Below, piece by piece: positions 49,056 through 58,303 of a DNA stretch of 64,000 nt. This DNA comes from JAUWCL01 sp964599375 (GTDB taxonomy: Bacteria; Krumholzibacteriota; Krumholzibacteriia; Krumholzibacteriales; Krumholzibacteriaceae), in contig CAZREW010000007.1 of the NCBI GenBank assembly GCA_964599375.1, positions 62,001-126,000 of the forward strand. Direction: 5' to 3'. Below the pieces are notes generated by a model. The model made no database searches, had not been told where the DNA came from, and was given only the letters and a program-made list of their open reading frames with translations. The first letter of the stretch is position 1. Each line of letters starts with the position of its first letter. Position numbers and translations under genes: made by a program.

Positions 49056-51155
49056 CTAGTTCAGTCCCCTTCTCTCAAGAAGCGGCTGTATGCTGGGAAT
49101 GGCTCCCCTGAACTGCACGTACAGCTTCATCGGATCCTCGGAGCCGCCTTTGGCGAGGACGTTCTCGCGGAACAGCTGCGCCGTCTTGCGGTCGAAGAGG
49201 CCGTTCTCCTTGAATGCCTGGAAGGCGTCGGCGTCGAGAACCTCGGCCCACATGTAGCTGTAGTAGCCGGCGGCGTATCCGCCAGAGAATATGTGGCTGA
49301 AGTATGTCGACCTGTACCTCGGAATTATCTCTGGTATAAGGCCGATCCTGCCCATAGACTTGTTCTCGAACTTGTTCACATCCATATCGAAGCGCGTGGC
49401 GACGGTGTGGTAATCCATGTCGAGGAGCGAAGCCGCTATGTACTCGGTCGCCGCGAAGCCCTGGTTGAACTGCTTAGCCCTCTTGATCTTTTCTATCAGC
49501 TCGTCGGGGATCGGCTCTCCCGTCCTGTAGTGCTTCGCGTACATCTTGAGCACCGCCGGCTCGGTCGCCCAGTTCTCCATGATCTGCGACGGCAACTCGA
49601 CGAAATCGGTCGCGACGTTCGTGCCGGTCTGACTGGGATAGGTCCCGTTAGAGAGAAGGCCGTGCAGGCCGTGGCCAAGCTCGTGGAAGAGGGTAGTCAC
49701 CTCGTCGAGGGTCAGCAGCGACGGCATGTCGCCAGTCGGCTTCGAGAAGTTGCCGACGTTGTAGACCAGCGGATATACCATCTTGCCGTCCGCCGTCCTG
49801 GACTGCCCGCGGAACTCGCCCATCCAGGCGCCGCCCCTCTTGCTGTCCCTGGGGAAATAATCGCAGAAGAAGATCCCTATGTGGGTGCCGTCCTCCTCCC
49901 TTACCTCGAAAGCGCGGACATCCTCGTGGTATACTGGAAGGCCTTCGATCTCATTGAAGGTTATCCCGTAGAGCCTGTTACATACTTCGAACGCCCCGGC
50001 CATCACGTTCTCGAGCTGGAAATAGGGCTTGAGTACCTCGTCATCGAGATCGTACTTCTCCTTCTTCAGCTTCTCGGCGTAGTACCACCAGTCCCAGCTG
50101 GCGAGCTTGAAACCTCCGCCTTCGCGGTCGATCATCCCCTGGAAAAGGGCCCTTTCCTCCTTCGCCTTCCTGAGGGCAGGCCCCCATATCTGATCGAGCA
50201 GCCCATAGACGTTCGCGGGGTTCTTCGCCATCGCATCCTCGAGGGCGAAATCGGCGTAGGTCGGGTAGCCGAGCAGGTTTGACCTGTCGAGCCTGAGCAT
50301 GACTATCTTCTTGACGGTCTCCTTGTTGTCGAGATCGTCGCCGTTGTCGCCTATCATCATCCAGGCAGTGTACAGCTTCTCGCGCAGGTCCCTCCTGTCG
50401 GAGTACTGCAGGAAGGGTATCCAGCTCGTCTTCTGTAGGGTGAAGAGCCACTTGCCCTCGTACCCCTTCGCCGCCGCCGCCTCGGAGGCGGCGCTCACGA
50501 CGAAATCGGGCAGCCCCGCGAGGTCCTTCTTGTCCTCGAGGAGCATCTCGTACTTGTTCGTCTCCTTCAGCACGTTCTCGCCGAACTGGAGGGTAAGGAC
50601 CGAGAGCTCCTTGTTGATCGCGCGGAGCTTCTCCTTGTCCTCGTCGCTGAGGTCGGCCCCGTTGCGGACGAACCGCTTGTAGTAATCCTCGAGCAGTTTG
50701 TCCTGCGAGGGAGTGAGCGTGAGAGATTCCCGCTGCTGATAGACGGCTTTGACCCGCTGGAACAGCTTTTCGTTGAGGATGATATTATCATTGTGCTCGG
50801 AAAGAAGCGGAGCCGCTTCCTTCGCGATCGCCTGCATCCGGTCGTTTGTTATCGCGGAGTTGAGGCTGAAGAAGACCTCCGTGACCTTGTCGAGAAGCTT
50901 TCCGCTGTACTCGACGGCGACGATCGTGTTCTCGAACGTCGGCGGTTCTTTGCTGTTCGCGATAGCGTCTATCTCCGCCTGGTGCTCTGCGATCCCCTTC
51001 TGCATGGCGGGCATGTAATGCTCTTCCTTTATCTGCGAGAAGGGCGGGATCCCGAAGGGGGTGTCCCATTCGGTGAAGAACGGATTCTGCTCCTTCGGGG
51101 AGCAGGCGAGCAGCAGCAGGACGGCAAGCAGAGGCGCGAAAAACTTTCTCTTCAT
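49056..51155 (-). CDS. M3-family oligopeptidase lipoprotein (peptidyl-dipeptidase Dcp/OpdA type)
   Basis: A 699-residue zinc metallopeptidase with a lipoprotein signal peptide (MKRKFFAPLLAVLLLLACSP; lipobox LLLAC). The zinc motif is FHELGHGLHGLLS, with the third Glu ligand further on in DFVELPSQIMENWA. The fold and length match Dcp/OpdA-type M3 enzymes that remove dipeptides or cleave short peptides. An exported location is predicted, as for the periplasmic Dcp of some bacteria. GGAGGAATGAAGGG precedes the start. The DUF1648 gene lies about 85 nt downstream in the same direction. Confidence 0.93.
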   Translation of the reverse strand: MKRKFFAPLLAVLLLLACSPKEQNPFFTEWDTPFGIPPFSQIKEEHYMPAMQKGIAEHQAEIDAIANSKEPPTFENTIVAVEYSGKLLDKVTEVFFSLNSAITNDRMQAIAKEAAPLLSEHNDNIILNEKLFQRVKAVYQQRESLTLTPSQDKLLEDYYKRFVRNGADLSDEDKEKLRAINKELSVLTLQFGENVLKETNKYEMLLEDKKDLAGLPDFVVSAASEAAAAKGYEGKWLFTLQKTSWIPFLQYSDRRDLREKLYTAWMMIGDNGDDLDNKETVKKIVMLRLDRSNLLGYPTYADFALEDAMAKNPANVYGLLDQIWGPALRKAKEERALFQGMIDREGGGFKLASWDWWYYAEKLKKEKYDLDDEVLKPYFQLENVMAGAFEVCNRLYGITFNEIEGLPVYHEDVRAFEVREEDGTHIGIFFCDYFPRDSKRGGAWMGEFRGQSRTADGKMVYPLVYNVGNFSKPTGDMPSLLTLDEVTTLFHELGHGLHGLLSNGTYPSQTGTNVATDFVELPSQIMENWATEPAVLKMYAKHYRTGEPIPDELIEKIKRAKQFNQGFAATEYIAASLLDMDYHTVATRFDMDVNKFENKSMGRIGLIPEIIPRYRSTYFSHIFSGGYAAGYYSYMWAEVLDADAFQAFKENGLFDRKTAQLFRENVLAKGGSEDPMKLYVQFRGAIPSIQPLLERRGLN

Positions 51156-51212
51156 CCCTTCATTCCTCCTGTTTAAAGGGGATGTGACGTAAAAGGACCG
51201 GCACTGAGCGTC

Positions 51213-51413
51213 TCAGTCCTTCTCCTCACTGTTTCTGTGCTTGATACCGCATATCAGCGCGGCCAGAGAAGCCCCTCCCGCGAATCCGCTGAAAAAGACA
51301 GTCAGTACGAATACCAGCCTGACTTCGCTTCCAGAGGACAGCATCGCGGAGAGCAGCGCTGCGATGACCGATACCAGGATCCCTGCGATCGAGATCCGCG
51401 TTCTTACTCTCAT
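51213..51413 (-). CDS. Small two-helix membrane protein
   Basis: A 66-residue protein with two hydrophobic segments, ISIAGILVSVIAALLSAML and LVFVLTVFFSGFAGGASLAAL, and a short charged tail (KHRNSEEKD). It resembles LapA/DUF1049-type small membrane proteins in size and layout (the first helix, a loop, the second helix and a polar C-terminus), but identity is not secure. The ATG at 51413 has AAGGCGGG ahead, while a longer frame to 51524 would add an untypical leader. It lies upstream of the M3 peptidase gene. Confidence 0.6.
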   Translation of the reverse strand: MRVRTRISIAGILVSVIAALLSAMLSSGSEVRLVFVLTVFFSGFAGGASLAALICGIKHRNSEEKD

Positions 51414-51596
51414 TCCCGCCTTTCCGGGCCTGGATAAAGTGTACGGCGAATAATACGCAAGACGAGGCGACATGTCAACCTGAGGCGGTCCGGGGCGGGA
51501 GCCCTCCGCCTTTCTTAAGTCCATTTAAGGAATCATTAAGTGGCGCAACATGTTATGGAGCGGGATAATCTCCATGAGGCATGAAAAAGGAGGCTG

Positions 51597-53762
51597 ATGA
51601 TGCCAAGGTCGCTGATGATACTGGTACCGGCGGTCATGCTGGCTGCCCCGGCCCTCGCGGAGACGCCGGTCTACGACATCCCCCCTGTCGACGGTATAGT
51701 GATCGACGGGGACGCCGCCGATTGGGCAGACAGGGGGTTTCGCGTCGACCTGCTCCCCGACCCGGAAGGCCGGTTCCTGCCCGCGGATGATTTCGACGTC
51801 CGGTTCCGGCTCGGCTGGAACAGGGGCGGCCTGCTGATACTGGTGGAAGTAAGCGACGACGTAGCGCACGAGCACGAGGAGCTCAAACGGCTCTGGCAGG
51901 AGGACTGCATCGAGATCTTCATCTCCGGGGGCAGGGGCAGCATGAACATGGTTCAGCTCGTCCTCGCTCCGGGGGCTGACGAAAGATACGACTCGCTCAG
52001 GACGAAGCTGTACGATCACGGCGCCGGAGCCGGCGAAAGGACGGTCGTGACCGAACAGGCACGCAGGGTCACCGGCGGTGGTTACATCATCGAGGTCTTC
52101 TTCCCGTGCGGCAGCATAGGGATCGGGGCGGCGGAGGGCCGGGAACTGGGCTTCCAGCTGACCGCCAACGACGCAGACATGGAGCCAGGCCCCTCCTTCC
52201 GCGCCGCCTGGTTCCCCGGGATCGGCGCTCACGAGGACCCGGACCTGGTGCAGACGATCCGCCTTTCCAAGGACCCCTCGCCCCCCGTGACCATATACGC
52301 CTCGAGAAGCTCGACGTCGAAAGGATGTGTAGTCACGATAACAGGCGCTTCGGAAGAGAAAGGCTCGCCCTTTGAGATAACAGCCGGCTCGCGCAGATAC
52401 GACGGCATCCTCGGGGACCGCGCGGGCAGGGCCGGCGCTGAAGCTGTCATCGAAGAGGCCGGACCGGGCGGGATATATCCGCAGGTGACGGTCTCCGTAT
52501 CGGGACACGAAGCGGCCTCGTTCGGTGAGATCGCCTCTATGGCAACGATACTGGGCAGATACATCGATGCGCTGGGGGGCAGCGAAAGCATGGAGAGGAT
52601 CGGTTCGAGGCGGTGCATCTGCCGGAGCGCCACCGAACCCGTAAAGCACGCGAGGCTCGAAGGCAAGGATCCTACCGCGGCCGAGGAGACCAGATTCGAG
52701 GTGACTGTAGACTCGGACGGAAGATGGCTTTATACGAGCCTTTCTTCCGATCCACCGGTCAAGAGAGGTTTTGACGGCTCGCAGGGCTGGGTCCGTGACG
52801 CCAACGGCGTACGCAGGGAAGACCTCTCCGGCTGGGGGGTCACCGTCTGGTGGATAGACCCGCTAGGGGCGCTGAGGTTCGACAGGTATTTCGACGGCCT
52901 CGAGGTGGCCGTACCTGCGGACGACGAAGGAAGCGGCGTCGACGTCCTCAGCGGAATGCTTCCCGGCGGCAGGGAGATACGTTTCGTGTTCGACAGGGAC
53001 TCAGGCCTCCTCACGAAGGCGGGGCGGCTCTATTTCACCGATTACAGGGCGGTCGACGGCATACTAATCCCGCATCTGGTATACTTCGACAGCCAGGGAA
53101 ACAGGACGAAGTTCTTTATCGACGAGGTAAGAGACGGCGTGCCTATCGATGATGATATCTTCAGGATGCCGGATCCCGCAGTGGAGTTTCCCGACATATT
53201 CTCCGGGATGACCGACCAGCGTGTCCTGCCGATGCTGAAGGACCTGCCCACTGTGCACGGGGGGATGAACGTCCCCGCCGCCGACGGGCGGTTCCTCTAT
53301 GACCTGATAATCGAGAAGGGGTACAGGCGCGGCCTGGAGATCGGGACCTCCAACGGGTACTCGACACTCTGGCTCGGCCTGGCGTTCCGCGAGACGGGCG
53401 GAAAGATAATAACCATCGAGTACGAAAAGCTCAGGGGCTTGGAGGCGAAGGAGAACTTCAAGAAAGCGGGGCTCGACGACACAATAGACCTGCGGATAAA
53501 GGACGCCTTCGAGGAGATCCCCCGGATAGAAGGAGATTTCGATTTCATATTCCTCGACGCGTGGAAACCGGACTACGTGAAGTTCCTCGAGATGATCCGC
53601 GACAGGGTCGTGCCCGGCGGAGCGATCACAGCGCACAACGTCATCGCGCAGGAGCGCTCGATGCGCGACTTCCTCGAGGCTATAGAGAACGACCCCGGCC
53701 TGGAGACGACCTTCATCGGGACGAGCTCGGAGGGTATATCGCTGAGCATAGTAAAGAAGTAG
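51597..53762 (+). CDS. Exported fusion: CBM9-like domain, LolA-like domain and SAM methyltransferase
   Basis: A 721-residue protein with a signal peptide (MILVPAVMLAAPALAETP). Residues about 25-230 look like the CBM9-like sugar-binding/cytochrome-type domain (DGIVIDGDAADWADRGF, FRLGWNRGGLLILVEVSDD, QEDCIEIFI, LGFQLTANDAD). Residues about 310-530 resemble an outer-membrane lipoprotein-sorting type domain (ALGGSESMERIGS, LTKAGRLYFTDYRAVDG). The last 190 residues are an O-methyltransferase of the class I family (GLEIGTSNGYSTLWLGLAF, IITIEYEKLRGLEA, DFIFLDAWKPDYV). AAAAAGGAGG precedes the ATG pair at 51597/51600. Such a methyltransferase behind a signal peptide is unexpected, because SAM is cytoplasmic. 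Confidence 0.82.
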   Translation: MMPRSLMILVPAVMLAAPALAETPVYDIPPVDGIVIDGDAADWADRGFRVDLLPDPEGRFLPADDFDVRFRLGWNRGGLLILVEVSDDVAHEHEELKRLWQEDCIEIFISGGRGSMNMVQLVLAPGADERYDSLRTKLYDHGAGAGERTVVTEQARRVTGGGYIIEVFFPCGSIGIGAAEGRELGFQLTANDADMEPGPSFRAAWFPGIGAHEDPDLVQTIRLSKDPSPPVTIYASRSSTSKGCVVTITGASEEKGSPFEITAGSRRYDGILGDRAGRAGAEAVIEEAGPGGIYPQVTVSVSGHEAASFGEIASMATILGRYIDALGGSESMERIGSRRCICRSATEPVKHARLEGKDPTAAEETRFEVTVDSDGRWLYTSLSSDPPVKRGFDGSQGWVRDANGVRREDLSGWGVTVWWIDPLGALRFDRYFDGLEVAVPADDEGSGVDVLSGMLPGGREIRFVFDRDSGLLTKAGRLYFTDYRAVDGILIPHLVYFDSQGNRTKFFIDEVRDGVPIDDDIFRMPDPAVEFPDIFSGMTDQRVLPMLKDLPTVHGGMNVPAADGRFLYDLIIEKGYRRGLEIGTSNGYSTLWLGLAFRETGGKIITIEYEKLRGLEAKENFKKAGLDDTIDLRIKDAFEEIPRIEGDFDFIFLDAWKPDYVKFLEMIRDRVVPGGAITAHNVIAQERSMRDFLEAIENDPGLETTFIGTSSEGISLSIVKK

Positions 53763-53808
53763 GGCCGGAAGCGGGATATCTGCTATCATCCCCGCCGGAG
53801 GGAAAAGG

Positions 53809-54492
53809 ATGCACATACTCGTCGTAGAGGACGAAAAGAAGGTGGCCAGGGCGCTGAGGCAGGGCCTGGAGAGGGAAAAATACCAGGTCACTGTCGCCCA
53901 CACCGGCGAAGAGGGTTTTTTCCTCGCTACCACCCAGGCATTCGACCTTATCCTCCTCGACCTGATGCTCCCCGGCAGGAGCGGGATCGAGATCCTCCAG
54001 TCGCTGCGCGAGAAGCGATGCCAGACCCCCGTCCTCATACTCACGGCCAGGGATACGGTGGACGACCGCGTCACAGGCCTCGACTCGGGGGCGGACGACT
54101 ACCTCGTCAAGCCTTTCGCCTTCCCCGAGCTGCTCGCCCGGGTCAGGGCGCTCACCAGGCGAGGCCGGACCGACGATGTGCTCCGGATAAGGATCGGCGA
54201 CCTCGAGATAGACAGGGTCACAAGGCGCGTCACCAGGGCCGACGAAGAGGTCCAGCTCACGGGCAGGGAGTTCGAGCTCCTCGAATACCTCGCCCTGAAC
54301 CACGGCCAGACTGTGACGCGCGAGATGCTGGCCCGCGACATCTGGCGGGCCGGGCAGAGGGCCACCCCGCTCGACAACGTGATCGACGTCCACATCACGA
54401 GGCTGAGGAGCAAGATGGACGCTGATCACGGCAGGCGCCTGCTTCATACGATACGGGGCGTGGGCTTCGTCCTCTCCGAGGAGGAGCCATGA
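53809..54492 (+). CDS. OmpR/PhoB-family response regulator
   Basis: A 227-residue two-domain regulator. The receiver has the acidic DEK near 8-10, the acceptor Asp51 in LILLDLMLPGRSG and the Lys in YLVKPFAFPELLARVRAL. The winged-helix DNA-binding domain (about 128-222) has LTGREFELLEYLALNHGQTVTREML and DVHITRLRSKMD. The pattern resembles CusR/CopR. The stop overlaps the start of the sensor gene (ATGA), so the two form a coupled pair. Confidence 0.95.
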   Translation: MHILVVEDEKKVARALRQGLEREKYQVTVAHTGEEGFFLATTQAFDLILLDLMLPGRSGIEILQSLREKRCQTPVLILTARDTVDDRVTGLDSGADDYLVKPFAFPELLARVRALTRRGRTDDVLRIRIGDLEIDRVTRRVTRADEEVQLTGREFELLEYLALNHGQTVTREMLARDIWRAGQRATPLDNVIDVHITRLRSKMDADHGRRLLHTIRGVGFVLSEEEP

Positions 54493-55847
54493 GCCGTAGG
54501 GGACCCGGAATCCGCCTGAGGCTCACACTCTCCTACATGGCGGTCCTGCTGATAATCCTCCTGCTTCTGTCCATCGGCATCTGGTACCTGATGCGCGACA
54601 GGGTCGGGATGATGGTCCGCGCCGGCCTTGACGCCGGTTACTCGACAGTCGAGACGGTGATCATAAACTCGGGCGGGGATATCTTCGACCTCAGGCACCT
54701 TGGCGACGACGAGCTTATCCTCGTCCTGATGAACGGCGAGCCCGAATACCAGACGCTAGGCTGGGACAGGGCGGGACTGCCGGTCGACCGCACCGGTCTC
54801 GGATCAGGGGAATACGCCGGATGGACGTCCGCGGACGGAAGGTCGTACTCGATCCGAAAGGGCACGATCCCCGAGTACCGATACACCCTGTTCTACGCGA
54901 AGGAGACGACCGAGGCCGCCGCTGTCCCCGGCGAGCTCGCCGCGATACTGGTCATCGCCGGGATCGCCGCTTTCGCCCTCTCGCTGCTGGGCGGGTATTT
55001 CCTCGCCGGAAGAGCCCTCTCTCCTGTGCGCGAGATCACCGAAAAGGCCCGAGATATATCGGCTGACAACCTCTCGGCGCGCCTGCCCGTCCCGCACGAA
55101 AGAGACGAGATCGGCAGCCTCGCGTCGGTATTCAACGATACGCTGGCAAGGCTCGAGCAGTCGTTCGAGAAACTGCGGCGCTTCACCGCCGACGCCTCCC
55201 ACGAGCTGCGCACCCCGCTGACCTCTATCAGAAGCGTCGGCGAAGTGGCCCTTCGCGGTCCGGAGAGCGCCGACAGCTACCGCGAATCTATTCAAAGCAT
55301 GCTCGAGGAGACCGGGAGGCTGACGAGGCTCACGGACGACCTGCTGATGCTTGCCAGAGGGGACGCCGGATCCGCGGGACTGCGTCCAGTCCCTGTCGAC
55401 CTGTCCGGAATGGTCAACGGAGTGATCGATGAGATGAAAGTACTCGCGGAAGAGAAGGGACAGAAGATATCTACCGGCCTGAGAGACGGTATAATGATAA
55501 CCGCTGACAGATCGACGCTGACGCTGGCGATATCGAACGTACTTCACAACGCGATCATGTATACGCCCGAAGGCGGGGAAATAACGGTCGAGACCGGTAT
55601 CTCCGCTGATGGCGCGTATATCGAGATCGTGGATTCCGGTCCGGGCATCCCTGAGGCCGAGAGGTCAAAGGTATTCGAGAGGTTCTTCAGGCTCGACGAC
55701 GCCAGGACGAGAGAATCCGGCGGGTCGGGACTCGGCCTTGCCATAGCGAAGTGGGCCGTGGAAGCGGCAGGCGGGGAGATACGGTTCATCGACCCTGGTG
55801 ATCGTGGAAGCCGATGCCGCATCACCCTTCGCCGGGCGGCGAGCTAG
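54489..55847 (+). CDS. Membrane sensor histidine kinase (CusS-like)
   Basis: A 452-residue kinase. One membrane helix lies at about 15-38 and another at about 148-172, with an extracytoplasmic loop of 110 residues between; a HAMP domain follows (ALSPVREITEKARDISADNLSARLP). The phospho-acceptor His is in TADASHELRTPLTSIRS, and the ATPase domain has N-box VLHNAIMYTPEG, DSGPGIP and SGGSGLGLAIAKW. It phosphorylates the upstream OmpR-type regulator. The pair resembles copper or efflux systems; the signal cannot be read. Confidence 0.95.
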   Translation: MSRRGPGIRLRLTLSYMAVLLIILLLLSIGIWYLMRDRVGMMVRAGLDAGYSTVETVIINSGGDIFDLRHLGDDELILVLMNGEPEYQTLGWDRAGLPVDRTGLGSGEYAGWTSADGRSYSIRKGTIPEYRYTLFYAKETTEAAAVPGELAAILVIAGIAAFALSLLGGYFLAGRALSPVREITEKARDISADNLSARLPVPHERDEIGSLASVFNDTLARLEQSFEKLRRFTADASHELRTPLTSIRSVGEVALRGPESADSYRESIQSMLEETGRLTRLTDDLLMLARGDAGSAGLRPVPVDLSGMVNGVIDEMKVLAEEKGQKISTGLRDGIMITADRSTLTLAISNVLHNAIMYTPEGGEITVETGISADGAYIEIVDSGPGIPEAERSKVFERFFRLDDARTRESGGSGLGLAIAKWAVEAAGGEIRFIDPGDRGSRCRITLRRAAS

Positions 55848-55862
55848 CTTCCTCCAGATATA

Positions 55863-57302
55863 CTACCAGCTGCCCGACTCGAGGTACTCGTTGATCGCTA
55901 CGGCCGCCTTGCGTCCCTGGCCCATCGCGAGAATCACTGTGGCCGCCCCGAGGACTATGTCGCCCCCGGCGAACACGCCCTTCTTGCTCGTCTTCATCGT
56001 CGCCTCGTCGACCGTGATGTTCCCCCACTTGTTGGTCGAGATGTCGGGAGTGGTGTCCGGGATCAGTGGGTTCGACGAGTTGCCTATCGAGACTATGACG
56101 GTGTCGATGTCGAGCGTGAACTCGCTTCCCGGCACAGGTACGGGACGGCGCCTGCCAGAGTCGTCAGGCTCTCCGAGCTCCATCTTGATGCATTCGACCT
56201 GCGTGACCCAGCCGTCCTCGTCGCCGATAAGGCGGGTCGGGTTCTGCAGCAGCATGAACTGCACGCCCTCCTGCTCGGCGTGATGGACCTCCTCGATCCT
56301 CGCCGGCATCTCGGCCTTCGAGCGGCGGTAGATCAAATATACATTTTCAGCGCCGAGCCTCAGAGCCGTGCGGGCCGAGTCCATCGCGACGTTCCCTCCG
56401 CCGAACACTGCCACGTTCTTCGACCTGGCTATCGGCGTGTCTGTCTCTGGGAAGGAGTACGCCTGCATCAGGTTGGCCCTGGTGAGAAACTCGTTCGCCG
56501 AGTAGACCCCGTTGAGGTTCTCGCCCGGTATGCGCATGAACATCGGCAGCCCCGCGCCGGTCGCTATGAAGACCGCGTCGTACCCTTCCTCGTCGAGGAG
56601 CTCGTCGACGGTGAAGATCTTTCCGATCACGTAGTTGTATTTTACCTCGACTCCCATCTTTTCGAGGTTGTCGACCTCTTTCATCACGATCGCCTTCGGG
56701 AGTCGGAACTCGGGGATACCGTAGATAAGCACCCCGCCCGGCTTGTGAAGGGCCTCGAAGATCGTCACCTCGTGCCCCTCGCGGCGCACGTCGGCCGCGA
56801 CGGTAAGGCCGGCGGGGCCCGAGCCCACGATGGCGACCTTCTTTCCTGTCGCCGGCTTTATCTCGGGCATCTTCGTCTCGCTCTTCTCCCTCTCCCAGTC
56901 GGCGAGGAAACGCTCGAGCTTGCCTATCTGCACCGCTTTGTCCGTCGTCTTCAGGCTCTTGCCGACAATGCAGTAGAGCTGGCACTGCTCCTCCTGCGGG
57001 CAGACGCGGCCGCAGACGGCGGGAAGGATATTAGTCTCCTTGATGATATCGATGCCGGCGCGGAAGTCACCGTTGACGATCGCGTTGACGAATCCCGGGA
57101 TATTGATCTCGACGGGGCAGCCCGACACGCATGGCGCCTTCTTGCACTGGAGGCACCTTCTCGCCTCTACCATCGCCTGTTCTTCTGTGTACCCGTAGGG
57201 GACCTCCTGCACGTTGTGGATCCGCTCCTTCGGGTCCTGCTCGGGCATCGCCTGGACCGGAATCGCCAGCCTCTCCTTTGCTGTCAGCTTGTTCTCTTCC
57301 AT
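55863..57302 (-). CDS. nfnB: NfnB-type NADPH oxidoreductase (large subunit; GltD-like)
   Basis: A 479-residue flavoprotein with two N-terminal [4Fe-4S]-type Cys groups (ARRCLQCKKAPCVSGCP, CGRVCPQEEQCQLYC), an FAD site (IVGSGPAGLTVAADVRREGH), an NADPH site (FGGGNVAMDSARTALRLGAE) and a second FAD motif (GVFAGGDIVLGAATV). This is the pattern of the small glutamate synthase chain and of NfnB. The neighbour nfnA argues for the electron-bifurcating NADH-dependent ferredoxin:NADP+ oxidoreductase, which exchanges electrons among NADH, NADPH and ferredoxin in the cytoplasm. A GltA-type glutamate synthase is the other reading. Confidence 0.88.
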   Translation of the reverse strand: MEENKLTAKERLAIPVQAMPEQDPKERIHNVQEVPYGYTEEQAMVEARRCLQCKKAPCVSGCPVEINIPGFVNAIVNGDFRAGIDIIKETNILPAVCGRVCPQEEQCQLYCIVGKSLKTTDKAVQIGKLERFLADWEREKSETKMPEIKPATGKKVAIVGSGPAGLTVAADVRREGHEVTIFEALHKPGGVLIYGIPEFRLPKAIVMKEVDNLEKMGVEVKYNYVIGKIFTVDELLDEEGYDAVFIATGAGLPMFMRIPGENLNGVYSANEFLTRANLMQAYSFPETDTPIARSKNVAVFGGGNVAMDSARTALRLGAENVYLIYRRSKAEMPARIEEVHHAEQEGVQFMLLQNPTRLIGDEDGWVTQVECIKMELGEPDDSGRRRPVPVPGSEFTLDIDTVIVSIGNSSNPLIPDTTPDISTNKWGNITVDEATMKTSKKGVFAGGDIVLGAATVILAMGQGRKAAVAINEYLESGSW

Positions 57303-57352
57303 ATCACCCGCGGCCGCTCACGGCCGCTACCTCCTTCTCGGCATAACTTATA

Positions 57353-58180
57353 TCACTGCTGGGACTCGTAGCGGTCCAACGATTCCTTTTCCTGCTTCTC
57401 GTACATGCGCTGACGCTTCATCATCTCGTCGAAGTCGACCTTGTGCCCGTCGAACTCCGGGCCGTCCACGCAGACGAACTTCGTGCCCTCGCCCACGGTC
57501 ACCCTGCACGCCCCGCACATCCCCGTGCCGTCGACCATGATCGTGTTGAGGCTCACGAGAGTCGGTATGTCGAATTTCTTCGTAAGCAGCGAGACGAACT
57601 TCATCATGATGGGAGGGCCGACCGCGACCACCATGTCGATCTTGACTCCCTCATCGATAAGCTGCTGCAGGGCATCAGTGACGAGCCCCTTCTGGCCGTA
57701 GGAGCCGTCGTCGGTGGTTATCAGGACGCGGTCGCTGCACGCGGTCATCTTCTCTTCCATTATGACGAGGTCCTTCGACCTGCCGCCGAGGATCGATATC
57801 ACGTTGTTGCCGGCCGCCTTCATCGCCTGGGCGATCGGATGCGAAGGGGCGATCCCAACTCCGCCGCCGACGATCACGACGGTGCCGAAAAGCTCTATGT
57901 GCGTAGGCCTGCCGAGCGGGCCGACGAAGTCACGCAGCATCTCCCCCGCCTCGAGCTTCGAGAGCTCGGTCGTGGACTTGCCGACTATCTGTACGATCAG
58001 CTCGATGGTGCCCCTCTCGGCATCAGCGTCCGCTATAGTCAGGGGGATCCGCTCACCGGCATCGCACGTGCGCAGGATGATGAACTGTCCGGCCTTCCTC
58101 TTTCTCGCGATATCGGGAGCCTCCACCGTCATCCGGAAGACCTGCGGCGAGATAAATTCCTTCTCGAGAATCTTGTTCAT
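57353..58180 (-). CDS. nfnA: NfnA-type FAD/NAD-binding reductase subunit with [2Fe-2S] cluster
   Basis: A 275-residue dihydroorotate-dehydrogenase electron-transfer-type protein. Residues to about 100 form the FAD-binding barrel (GQFIILRTCDAGERIPLTI), then the NAD region (VVIVGGGVGIAPSHPIA) and a C-terminal [2Fe-2S] ligand set (GTGMCGACRVTVGEG... KFVCVDGPEFDGH). It is the partner of NfnB, whose gene follows 50 nt downstream. The C-terminal extension after the cluster (DEMMKRQRMYEKQEKESL) is also seen in fused or longer NfnA proteins. Confidence 0.92.
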   Translation of the reverse strand: MNKILEKEFISPQVFRMTVEAPDIARKRKAGQFIILRTCDAGERIPLTIADADAERGTIELIVQIVGKSTTELSKLEAGEMLRDFVGPLGRPTHIELFGTVVIVGGGVGIAPSHPIAQAMKAAGNNVISILGGRSKDLVIMEEKMTACSDRVLITTDDGSYGQKGLVTDALQQLIDEGVKIDMVVAVGPPIMMKFVSLLTKKFDIPTLVSLNTIMVDGTGMCGACRVTVGEGTKFVCVDGPEFDGHKVDFDEMMKRQRMYEKQEKESLDRYESQQ

Positions 58181-58303
58181 GTCTGACCGTTTCTATTGTC
58201 AATTCGTTTAAGACACAAGGGTCACAGGCGAGACGCCACCCCTTCGAATTTAAATCATCGCGCAGAGACAAAGCACTTATTTACCAGACTCGTCCGGCTC
58301 CTA

